Assembly (NCBI RefSeq): GCF_020103725.1
Contig: NZ_JAHXBG010000034.1
Span: 1 to 64,000, forward strand
DNA: 64,000 bases
Reading direction: 5' to 3'
From: Hyalangium gracile
Lineage (GTDB): Bacteria > Myxococcota > Myxococcia > Myxococcales > Myxococcaceae
The translations under genes were made by a program, and so were the position numbers. A model generated the notes under the pieces. It did no database searches. It saw only the letters and a program-made list of their open reading frames with translations, and was not told the origin of the DNA. This document shows, in pieces, positions 39,446-46,236 of the stretch; positions within the stretch are counted from its first letter, which is position 1, and every line of letters starts with the position of its first letter.

Positions 39446-40402
39446 TCAGGCCCGGAGCACCACCACGTGGCCCCAGACGGGCTCTCCCCGCTCGGTGCGT
39501 AGCACGGCCTCCCGCTCCACCACCGGCGTGAGCCCCGTGGCGCGGGCTTGCTCCCTCACGTAGTCCAGGTGGTGCAGATAGCGCCCGGTGGGCTGGAGCC
39601 GGTAGCCCGGCTCGGTGCCTCTCTCGACCGTGAAGGCGAACAGGCCTCCCGGCACGAGCCGCCGGGCCACGCGCTCGAAGAGCGCCTCCAGGGCACCGAG
39701 GTACACCAGCACGTCCACGGCGACGATGAGCGTGTGGCGCTCCTGGGACGCGGCGAGCAGCTCGTGGAGCTCTCCGGTGTGGAGCGCGTCGTACACACCC
39801 CGCGCCCTCGCGCGCTCCAGCATGCCAGGGGACAGGTCGATTCCTTCGAGTCGGCGAGCCAGGGGCCGCAGCAGCACGCCGGCCAGCCCGGTGCCGCAGC
39901 CGAGCTCCAGCACGTCCTGCTCGCGCCGTCCGCCGAGGGCCTCCTCGAGGGCCTCGAGGACATGCTCCGGCGCGCGGTAGCCGAGCTCCCGGCGCAGCTT
40001 GTCGTCGAAGTGCGAGGCGTACTGGTCGAAGAGGGCGGCCACGTAGGACTCGGCCGCGCGCTCGGGGAGGACGGCGCCCGTCTCGGCGGCCTCCAGCCAG
40101 GCGATGGCCGCCTCCTGCTGTTCCTCGGGGATGCCCAGGGCCCGGCAGCGCTTCGCGTGGAGGCGGCGGCGCAGGGGCACGTTCTCCTCGGCCCGACCGG
40201 TCTCGCTCAGGAGCCGCATCAGCGCCCCCAGCGCGCCCTCATCCTCCGGGAAGCGCTCGAGCAGCTCACGGAGCGCCGCCTCCGCCGCCAGCGGCTCGCC
40301 CCAGTCGCGCAGCACCGCGGCGCCGTGCATGCAGGACACCTGTCGGGCTCCCATGAAGCCGCGCTCCGCCAGCCGCGCGCGCCAGTCCAGGATGGGTGTC
40401 AT
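39446..40402 (-). CDS. TPR-containing SAM-dependent methyltransferase (COG4976-like)
   Basis: 318-aa soluble protein. The N-terminal ~100 residues are helical and resemble TPR units (EAALRELLERFPEDEGALGAL). The family-specific FDQYASHFDDKLRRELGYR precedes a class I methyltransferase fold with SAM motif VLELGCGTGLAG, acidic end of beta-2 in LEGIDLSPGML, and LIVAVDVLVYLG. This arrangement matches predicted TPR-repeat methyltransferases. The substrate is unknown. Confidence 0.85.
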   Translation of the reverse strand: MTPILDWRARLAERGFMGARQVSCMHGAAVLRDWGEPLAAEAALRELLERFPEDEGALGALMRLLSETGRAEENVPLRRRLHAKRCRALGIPEEQQEAAIAWLEAAETGAVLPERAAESYVAALFDQYASHFDDKLRRELGYRAPEHVLEALEEALGGRREQDVLELGCGTGLAGVLLRPLARRLEGIDLSPGMLERARARGVYDALHTGELHELLAASQERHTLIVAVDVLVYLGALEALFERVARRLVPGGLFAFTVERGTEPGYRLQPTGRYLHHLDYVREQARATGLTPVVEREAVLRTERGEPVWGHVVVLRA

Positions 40403-40640
40403 TCCTCGTGCTCCCCCCCGGCGACGTTAGCCTGTCGCCGCGGGGCACGTCACCGTTGGTGGCCAAACCGCGCGTCCGTGGAGGGGTGCTCCGCGACGAG
40501 CGCCCGCAGCCGCTCGAAGCTAGCTGAGGCTCGGGGCGCTCCTCACTCAATGCGTCGTCGTCTCCCTCGTCTCGGATCGAAGCGGGCCTCCTGCCCATCA
40601 AGAGGCCTATGGCGTGACGGAGCTCGCGCGCCTCAAGGGA
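40403..40640. other. Gene-free stretch between methyltransferase and M4 protease genes
   Basis: No gene is supported between the divergent starts at 40402 and 40740. A minus-strand stretch near 40447-40548 keeps a coding-like third-position bias for about 26 codons before a stop (reading FERLRALVAEHPSTDARFG in part) but has no start. It may be a decayed gene end. The AT-rich promoter zone follows. Confidence 0.4.
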
Positions 40641-40692
40641 ACAGAAATAACGGAAAAATATGTCTTGACTGAGATACTCAATTTATAAGAAA
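40641..40692 (+). promoter_or_regulatory. AT-rich promoter region of the M4 protease gene
   Basis: A ~50-bp AT-rich island stands out from the GC-rich surroundings just before the protease gene. It contains TTGACT (40665-40670) and TATAAG (40684-40689), but these are only 13 nt apart, too close for one standard sigma-70 promoter. GATACT (40673-40678) is another possible -10. A promoter here is likely; the exact elements are not. Confidence 0.5.
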
Positions 40693-40739
40693 ACGAGAAG
40701 CGAGTTCGGCCTTCGCCGGACCAGAGAGGTCAATCCCCC

Positions 40740-42533
40740 ATGCGCACTCGTCGTTTTCTTACGATCCTCCCGCTGATGCTCCTCGGGAGCTCCTGCGGTG
40801 TTGAGACCCTGGATGAGGCCGGTTCGGCCACAGTGAGCGCCCAGGACAGCGCCCTGTCGCAGGCGAAGGTGGCTCCGGGGCAGAGTGTGCGTCGTCTCCA
40901 GGAGGAGCATCCCGGCTTCCTCCGGGGCGTGGGGCAGCTGTCGTTCAAGCGCGGGCTGACCGACACGCGCGGCCAGCAGCACGAGCGCCTGGCGCAGCTC
41001 CACGACGGCGTCCCCGTCTTCGGCGCCGAGGCCATTGCCCACCTCAACGATGACGGCTCCATCGCGGAGGTGACCGACAAGCTGGTGCGCGACCTGCGCG
41101 TGGACACCACGCCCAAGCTCCGGGCGGACGAGGCCTCCAAGCGCGCCATCGCGCAGCTGGCCGGCTCCAGCGTGAAGGGCTCGCCGAAGGTGGACCTGCA
41201 GGTGCTCCCGCGGAGCGACGGCGCCCGGCTGACCTGGCGGGTGCAGTTCGAGGCCGTCAACGCCAAGGGCGAGCCGTCGATGCCCAACCTCTTCATCGAC
41301 GCGCACTCGGGCGAGCTCGTCATGCAGTTCGACAACCTGAAGACGGCGCGCAACCGCAAGACGTACACCGCCGGCAACGGCACCCGGCTGCCCGGAACGC
41401 TGGTTCGCTCCGAGGGGCAGGCCCCCTCGAGCGACGCGGTGCTGAACATGGCCCACGACAACGCGGGCTTCACGTACGACTTCTACTTCTCCAAGTTCGG
41501 GCGTGACAGCTACAACGGCGCGGGCGCCGTCCTCACCTCGTCGGTCCACTACAGCCGCAACTACGTGAACGCGTACTGGGACGGCGTGCAGATGGTGTAC
41601 GGCGACGGCGATGGCGTGGACTCCTCGGCGCTGACGGTGCTCGACGTGGTGGGCCACGAGCTCACCCATGCCGTCACCGACACCTCGTCGGACCTCATCT
41701 ACTCGAACGAGTCGGGCGCCCTGAACGAGGCCATGTCCGACGTCTTCGGCGCCTCCATCGAGGCGTACCGGGACGGCGCGGTGAGCGGCAACACCTGGAA
41801 GATCGGCGAGGAGTGCTGGACGCCGGCCACCGCGGGTGACGCGCTCCGCTACATGAACGATCCGGCGCTGGCGGGTGACTACGACTACTACCCGACGCGC
41901 TACACGGGCACCTCGGACAACGGCGGCGTGCACTGGAACTCGGGCATCGCCAACCTGGCCTTCAAGCTGATGGTCACCGGCGGCACCCACCCGCGCGGCA
42001 AGACGAGCAACGTGGTGCCCGCGCTCGACGCGAGCAACTCCTTCAACAGCCTGATGATGGGTGCGGCCATCTTCTACCGCGCCAACACCGTCTACCTGAC
42101 GCCGAGCAGCACCTTCAGTGACGCTCGCAGCGCCACCGCGCGGGCCGCCACCGATCTCTACGGCGCGACCGCGGCCGCCGCCGTCAACGAGGCCTGGAGC
42201 GCGGTGGGCGTGCAGCCGGCTCCGACCTGGACGACGCTCGCCACCCAGAGCAACCTCTCGGGTGCCCGGAGCAGCTCCACGAGCTTCAGCTACGTCACGC
42301 CGACCGGCGCCACGGGGATGAAGTTCGAGATGTCCGGCGGCTCGGGTGACGCCGACCTGTACGTGAAGTTCGGCAGCGCCCCGACGACCAGCAGCTACGA
42401 CTGCCGGCCCTACGCCGCTGGCAACGCCGAGAGCTGCACGTTCAACCCGGCGAAGCAGGGCACCTACTACGTGCTGATCCGCGGCTACTCGGCCTACTCG
42501 GGTGTGACGCTCAAGGTGAGCTCCGCTCAGTAA
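40740..42533 (+). CDS. Secreted M4 (thermolysin-like) metalloprotease
   Basis: 597-aa preproenzyme. An N-terminal export signal with a lipobox-like end (LTILPLMLLGSSC) is followed by an FTP/PepSY propeptide (~30-215) and the M4 catalytic domain: zinc ligands H306 and H310 in HELTH, E330 in SGALNEAMSD (24 residues after H306 as in thermolysin) and the catalytic His in NGGVHWNSGIANLAF. The C-terminal ~100 residues are a PPC domain (GDADLYVKFGSAPTTSSYDC to LIRGYSAYSGVTL) that is usually removed after export. A predation or nutrient-acquisition role fits myxobacteria. An AT-rich promoter precedes it and a strong terminator follows. Confidence 0.95.
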   Translation: MRTRRFLTILPLMLLGSSCGVETLDEAGSATVSAQDSALSQAKVAPGQSVRRLQEEHPGFLRGVGQLSFKRGLTDTRGQQHERLAQLHDGVPVFGAEAIAHLNDDGSIAEVTDKLVRDLRVDTTPKLRADEASKRAIAQLAGSSVKGSPKVDLQVLPRSDGARLTWRVQFEAVNAKGEPSMPNLFIDAHSGELVMQFDNLKTARNRKTYTAGNGTRLPGTLVRSEGQAPSSDAVLNMAHDNAGFTYDFYFSKFGRDSYNGAGAVLTSSVHYSRNYVNAYWDGVQMVYGDGDGVDSSALTVLDVVGHELTHAVTDTSSDLIYSNESGALNEAMSDVFGASIEAYRDGAVSGNTWKIGEECWTPATAGDALRYMNDPALAGDYDYYPTRYTGTSDNGGVHWNSGIANLAFKLMVTGGTHPRGKTSNVVPALDASNSFNSLMMGAAIFYRANTVYLTPSSTFSDARSATARAATDLYGATAAAAVNEAWSAVGVQPAPTWTTLATQSNLSGARSSSTSFSYVTPTGATGMKFEMSGGSGDADLYVKFGSAPTTSSYDCRPYAAGNAESCTFNPAKQGTYYVLIRGYSAYSGVTLKVSSAQ

Positions 42534-42559
42534 CTTCGAGCCACTCAGCAGAGCTCTTG

Positions 42560-42600
42560 TCGGCGCGGCCGCCCGTCCCGGGGCCGCGCCGATGTTTTTT
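42560..42600 (+). terminator. Intrinsic terminator after M4 protease gene
   Basis: An 11-bp perfect stem (42560-42570 with 42582-42592, TCGGCGCGGCC / GGCCGCGCCGA) is followed by TGTTTTTT. It lies 27 nt after the protease stop and just before the convergent lipoprotein gene. Confidence 0.9.
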
Positions 42601-42605
42601 CCTTC

Positions 42606-42986
42606 TCAGAAGATGCAGGCCCACCGGCTCGCGCCGCAGACGCAGATGCCGGGCGTTTCCTCCGCCGTGCAGCAGTCGAGCCGGGCGCGAGGCTCGTAGC
42701 AGCTCCTGCCGTTCGTGGCCTCGCAGCTGCGCCGGGTGGTGCACTCCGTGGGCGGGGTGGGGCAGTCCTGGCGGACGCCGTCACACGTCACGTGAAAGTT
42801 GTCGCTCGCGGTGCATGTCTCTCCCGTGCAGGACAGCGTGCTGCCGTCTCCGCAGGTCGCCGTACAGGTGACCAGGGCCGACTCGACGGTGGCCAGGCTC
42901 TGCTGAGCCGGGACCTCCTCGATACCGCCACAACCCATCAGCACCACGCCTGCGAGCACAACGAGAGGGAACCAACGACGCTTCAT
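42606..42986 (-). CDS. 126-aa Cys-rich lipoprotein (paralogue 1)
   Basis: 126-aa lipoprotein (signal ending VVLMGC, lipidated C19) with 14 further cysteines. It is a clear paralogue of the gene at 49091: same length, same number of cysteines and shared landmarks (RRW near the start, GCGG after lipidation, LVTC, HVTCDGV, a CC pair, CVCG and a W-x-C ending). The dense cysteine pattern suggests a small disulfide-bonded exported domain. AAGGAGC lies 5 nt before the ATG. It is transcribed from the ECF-like element at 43025-43050. Function unknown. Confidence 0.82.
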   Translation of the reverse strand: MKRRWFPLVVLAGVVLMGCGGIEEVPAQQSLATVESALVTCTATCGDGSTLSCTGETCTASDNFHVTCDGVRQDCPTPPTECTTRRSCEATNGRSCYEPRARLDCCTAEETPGICVCGASRWACIF

Positions 42987-43024
42987 GACTGCTCCTTGTC
43001 CGGTGTTCAGTGGAACCGATCAGA

Positions 43025-43050
43025 GGACAAGGGCTCCGGGCGTTTGTTGC
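43025..43050 (-). promoter_or_regulatory. ECF-sigma-like promoter of Cys-rich lipoprotein paralogue 1
   Basis: On the minus strand, GCAAC (43050-43046) and GTCC (43028-43025) are separated by 17 nt. The whole 26-bp segment is identical at 23 positions to the element before paralogue 2 (48988-49013), though the surrounding DNA is not alike. The AAC -35 and GTC -10 layout is typical of ECF sigma promoters. It lies 39 nt upstream of the ATG. Confidence 0.6.
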
Positions 43051-43120
43051 AGGCGCCGGGGGCAGGTGGGTGCACGAGGAGTGGCCTGCAAGGCACGTAC
43101 CTCTCGCTGGCCAGGAGGCC

Positions 43121-43723
43121 TCACCTCCCGGAGCCGCCCACGCCCTGCTGCCGCTCGGGGACGATCCACAGGTAGAGGGTGCGCCCGTTCATCTCCACCT
43201 CCTTGGCGGGCTTCCAGTCGCCCATGTCGAAGGCGTGCGACACGACGCGCGTCCCCGGCTTCAGCTCCGCCAGCAGCTTGGGCTTGAGGCGCTCGTTCAC
43301 GGTGGGCAGCAGGTAGAGCGTCACCACCGTGGCGTCCTGGATGTCGGCGTCGAACAGGTCTCCCTGGCGGAACTCCGCCCTGCGCGACACGCCGGCGGTG
43401 CGCGCATTCTCGTTCGCCTCGGCGATGCGCTCGGGGTCGATGTCCACGCCCACCCCGCGGGCCCCGTACTTCTTCACGGCGGTGATGACGATGCGGCCGT
43501 CACCGCTGCCCAGGTCGTAGACGATGTCCCGGGGCCCCACTCCGGCCAGCACCAGCATCTGCTCCACCGCGTCCTCCGGCGTGGGGACGAAGGGCACCTC
43601 CGGGGCGTCCGCCGCCTCCTCCACCGAGACGGGCGGCTGGGGCAGGATCAGCGGGGCCGTGTTGCCCTGGGCGAGAGCCGTGGTGCCGACCGCGAGTGAC
43701 AGCAGGAAGAGGATGCGCTTCAT
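43121..43723 (-). CDS. Exported class I methyltransferase-fold protein
   Basis: 200-aa protein with a signal peptide (MKRILFLLSLAVGTTALAQG) followed by a methyltransferase fold: VPTPEDAVEQMLVLAGV, SAM motif IVYDLGSGDGRIVITAV, acidic strand end GVGVDIDPERI, and FDADIQDATVVTLYLLP. DOT1-like and related small methyltransferases share this pattern. A leader on a SAM enzyme is odd because SAM is cytoplasmic; it may be a lipid or membrane methyltransferase or a non-enzymatic relative. The start overlaps the stop of the permease gene upstream (ATGA), so the two are co-translated. Confidence 0.8.
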   Translation of the reverse strand: MKRILFLLSLAVGTTALAQGNTAPLILPQPPVSVEEAADAPEVPFVPTPEDAVEQMLVLAGVGPRDIVYDLGSGDGRIVITAVKKYGARGVGVDIDPERIAEANENARTAGVSRRAEFRQGDLFDADIQDATVVTLYLLPTVNERLKPKLLAELKPGTRVVSHAFDMGDWKPAKEVEMNGRTLYLWIVPERQQGVGGSGR

Positions 43724-45159
43724 GTGGCCTCCTTGGGCTGTTGCAGGGAAATCGAGCGTGAGTCCCGCGCTGTCCGTCGGCTGGAGCGGCCTCGGCGCAT
43801 GCGCTCCGCGAAGAGCAGCACGGCGCCGGTGCCGAGCACGACCATGCCCGCCAGCGCTCCGATGCCCGCGTACGCCAGGCTGGAGTAGAGGACGTACGCG
43901 CAGGTGCCGATGAAGAGCAGGGGCGTGAGCGGGTACAGCGGGACGCGGAAGGGGCGCGGCGTACGGGGCTCGCGCCTGCGCAGGACCAGCAGGGACACCC
44001 CGGTCAGCAGGAAGAAGAGCCAGAAGACGGGCGCGGTGTACTCCACCATGGTCTGGAAGCCCTGGCGCGTCACCGTGCCCAGCCCCACCAGCGCCAGGGC
44101 GAGGGTGCCCTGCACCAGCAGCGCCTGGGCGGGCGTGTTGGCCCGCGCGTGCCAGCGGCCCAGGCCCTGGAAGAGCGTGCTGTCGCGCCCGAAGGCGTAG
44201 TGGGTGCGCGCGCCGGTGATCACCGTGGCGTTGGCGGAGGTGAGGGCGGACACGGCGACCAGGACGCAGAGGGCCTGCGCGCCTCCGCTGCCCAGCGCTC
44301 GCTGAGCCAGATCCGCGGCCACCGCGGACGAGCCGGCCATGCCCGCCAGGCCCAGGCCGCGCAGGTAGGCCCAGTTGACCAGCAGGTAGAGGGCCGTCAC
44401 CACGCCGATGCTCACCAGCAGCGCCCAGGCGAGGTTGCGCCGCGAGCCCTTCACCTCCGCGGAGAGCGTGGCCACCTCGTTCCACCCGCCGTAGGTGAGC
44501 AGGACGAAGACGAGGGCCAGCCCCCACGCGGCCATGGGCGAGCCGGAGGCCGGGGGAGGGGGCGCCGAGGGGGCGGGGGCCAGGAGCAGCCCCGCGACGA
44601 TGATGGCGCCCACGCCCAGCACCTCCAGCGCGGTGAGCACGTTCTGGGTGCGCGTGCCCTGCCGCACCCCGGCCACGTTCATGGCCGTCAGCCCCACCAC
44701 CACCGCCGCCGCGTACACCGAGGAGGAGTAGGGCCCCAGCGGCGCGAGCTGGGTGGCGTAGTCCCCGAACACGAAGGCCAGCAGGGCGATGGAGCCGGTG
44801 GGGATGACGGTGAGCCGGGCCCACGCGAAGAGGAAGGCGGGGCCCTGGCCCAGCGCGCGGTGGAGGTAGTGGTAGTCGCCGCCCGGGTGCGGCCAGGTGC
44901 TGGCCAGCTCCGCGTAGCACAGGGCGCCGATGAGCGAGGCCACTCCCCCGAGCAGCCACGCGAGCATCAGCGCCTGCTCACTGCCCAGCTGCGCCGCCAC
45001 CAGCGAGGGGGCCTTGAAGATGCCGGCCCCCAGGACGATGCCGACGGTGAGCAGCACCGCGTCGAGGATGCGCAGGGTGGGCGAGGGAGCGGCGGCCTCC
45101 ACCGCGGTTGCTGTCGCCTTCCCGCGCCGCCTGCCGGCCCTCGGCTTCTTCTCTCGCAT
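43720..45159 (-). CDS. APC-superfamily amino acid permease
   Basis: 479-aa inner-membrane transporter with about 12 helices. The APC signature VGIVLGAGIFKAPSLVAAQLG lies at helix 1, with YAELASTWPHPGGDYHYL after helix 2 and a charged, Pro-rich C-terminus. It starts at ATG 45159 after a run of basic residues (MREKKPRAGRRRGK); an upstream in-frame extension has no supporting signal. Substrate unknown; cationic or neutral amino acids are likely. It is co-translated with the exported methyltransferase, and a 14-bp palindrome lies 66 nt upstream. Confidence 0.88.
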   Translation of the reverse strand: MREKKPRAGRRRGKATATAVEAAAPSPTLRILDAVLLTVGIVLGAGIFKAPSLVAAQLGSEQALMLAWLLGGVASLIGALCYAELASTWPHPGGDYHYLHRALGQGPAFLFAWARLTVIPTGSIALLAFVFGDYATQLAPLGPYSSSVYAAAVVVGLTAMNVAGVRQGTRTQNVLTALEVLGVGAIIVAGLLLAPAPSAPPPPASGSPMAAWGLALVFVLLTYGGWNEVATLSAEVKGSRRNLAWALLVSIGVVTALYLLVNWAYLRGLGLAGMAGSSAVAADLAQRALGSGGAQALCVLVAVSALTSANATVITGARTHYAFGRDSTLFQGLGRWHARANTPAQALLVQGTLALALVGLGTVTRQGFQTMVEYTAPVFWLFFLLTGVSLLVLRRREPRTPRPFRVPLYPLTPLLFIGTCAYVLYSSLAYAGIGALAGMVVLGTGAVLLFAERMRRGRSSRRTARDSRSISLQQPKEAT

Positions 45160-45225
45160 GTGCCCCGCTCCGCGACCGAACCGTCCGATGCACGCCACAA
45201 GCTGCGCCGGCAGGGACTTCGCGGT

Positions 45226-45239
45226 GAGTGCTAGCACTC
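45226..45239. repeat. 14-bp perfect palindrome upstream of permease gene
   Basis: GAGTGCTAGCACTC is a perfect palindrome in the 161-nt gap between the permease start and the stop of the nuclease-fold gene. It is a good operator candidate. It contains both CIRCE half-sites in the wrong order and without the 9-bp spacer, so it is not a CIRCE element. Confidence 0.45.
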
Positions 45240-45320
45240 GGGCTCCCTGGGGCCTCGTCCGGGAGGAGAGGGGCCTCCCTGGCGGCTCGCCGGTGCCCGG
45301 GCTCCCAGGCGGGCAGTGCC

Positions 45321-46142
45321 TCAGGTGGCGGGCGCGGGAGACAGCTGGATGTCGGCCAGCACGCCGAAGTGGTCCGAGGGGAACTGGCCCTGATCATCGG
45401 GCTGGTCCAGCACGATCTTGCACGAGCGCACCTCGCCCCGTCCGTTCGACTCGATGGCCGTCACGAAGATGAAGTCCATGCGGCGGTCGTTCTCCAGCCA
45501 GCGCCAGCGGCGCGTGAGCGGGTTTCGCCGGGCCCACGTCTCCCCGGAGGCATCCTCGATGGGGTGCACGCGGGCGTAGGCGTCGTGCAGATACGCGCGC
45601 CGGCCCTCCAGCGTGTGCCGGCCTCGCAGGAAGCGGATCTCGTCGTGCTCGGGCGTGGCGTTGAAGTCGCCCGCGATGACGTTGGGGAGATCGCGCAGCT
45701 GGGCCCGGACGATGTCCGTCAGCACCACCACCTGCTGCTCGCGCATCACGCCGTTGTCGGGGTGGTGATCCAGGTGCGTGTTGAAGAGCCCCAGCAGGCC
45801 CGCCTGCGTCTCGATGAGCGCCTGCTGGACGATGCGGCCGCCCTCCGCCGAGGGCAGCGGCCACACGCGATGCTCCCGGATGGGATGGCGCGAGAGGACG
45901 GCGAGCCCCTCCTGGACGGCGCCGGGCTCGCCCTTCGCGCGGGCCCAGACGTGCTGGAAGCCGAGCCGCTCGGCCAGGGTCGCGGCCTGGTTCGGCAGGT
46001 GGTGCTCGTGCTCGCACACCTCCTGGAGCGCCACCGCGTCCAGGAAGAGGTCCGAGAGCCCGCGGCCGATGAGCTCCATCCGTCGGTCGATGGGCTCGCC
46101 CATGCCCATGAGGTTCAAGGTCACCACGCGGAAGGTCTTCAT
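45321..46142 (-). CDS. Endonuclease/exonuclease/phosphatase-fold hydrolase
   Basis: 273-aa protein of the DNase I-like EEP superfamily, starting at ATG 46142 (MKTFRVVTLNLMG). Conserved catalytic pieces are present in order: TLNLM, LQEVCEHEHH with the metal Glu, NTHLDHHPDN, GDFNATPEHDEIRFL, RRMDFIFV and PSDHFGV. No signal peptide is seen, so it is probably cytoplasmic. Substrates in this superfamily range from DNA to lipids and phosphosugars; none can be assigned. Confidence 0.87.
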   Translation of the reverse strand: MKTFRVVTLNLMGMGEPIDRRMELIGRGLSDLFLDAVALQEVCEHEHHLPNQAATLAERLGFQHVWARAKGEPGAVQEGLAVLSRHPIREHRVWPLPSAEGGRIVQQALIETQAGLLGLFNTHLDHHPDNGVMREQQVVVLTDIVRAQLRDLPNVIAGDFNATPEHDEIRFLRGRHTLEGRRAYLHDAYARVHPIEDASGETWARRNPLTRRWRWLENDRRMDFIFVTAIESNGRGEVRSCKIVLDQPDDQGQFPSDHFGVLADIQLSPAPAT

Positions 46143-46236
46143 GGGGGAAGCCTTATCCGGCCCCGCCCGTCGCGGCTCAGCTCGACGTGAGCGCGGTTCG
46201 TGAAGTGAACATCTCCGGGCCGCCCTGCCTGGCGGC

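Noticed and set aside
40447-40548. Possible gene end on the minus strand before the M4 protease gene
   Set aside because: About 26 codons look coding-like but there is no start, no recognisable motif and no continuation upstream in any frame. Noted only in the gene-free entry.
45226-45239. CIRCE heat-shock element
   Set aside because: The half-sites TAGCACTC and GAGTGCTA are present but fused in reverse order with no 9-bp spacer, and the neighbours are not chaperone genes.
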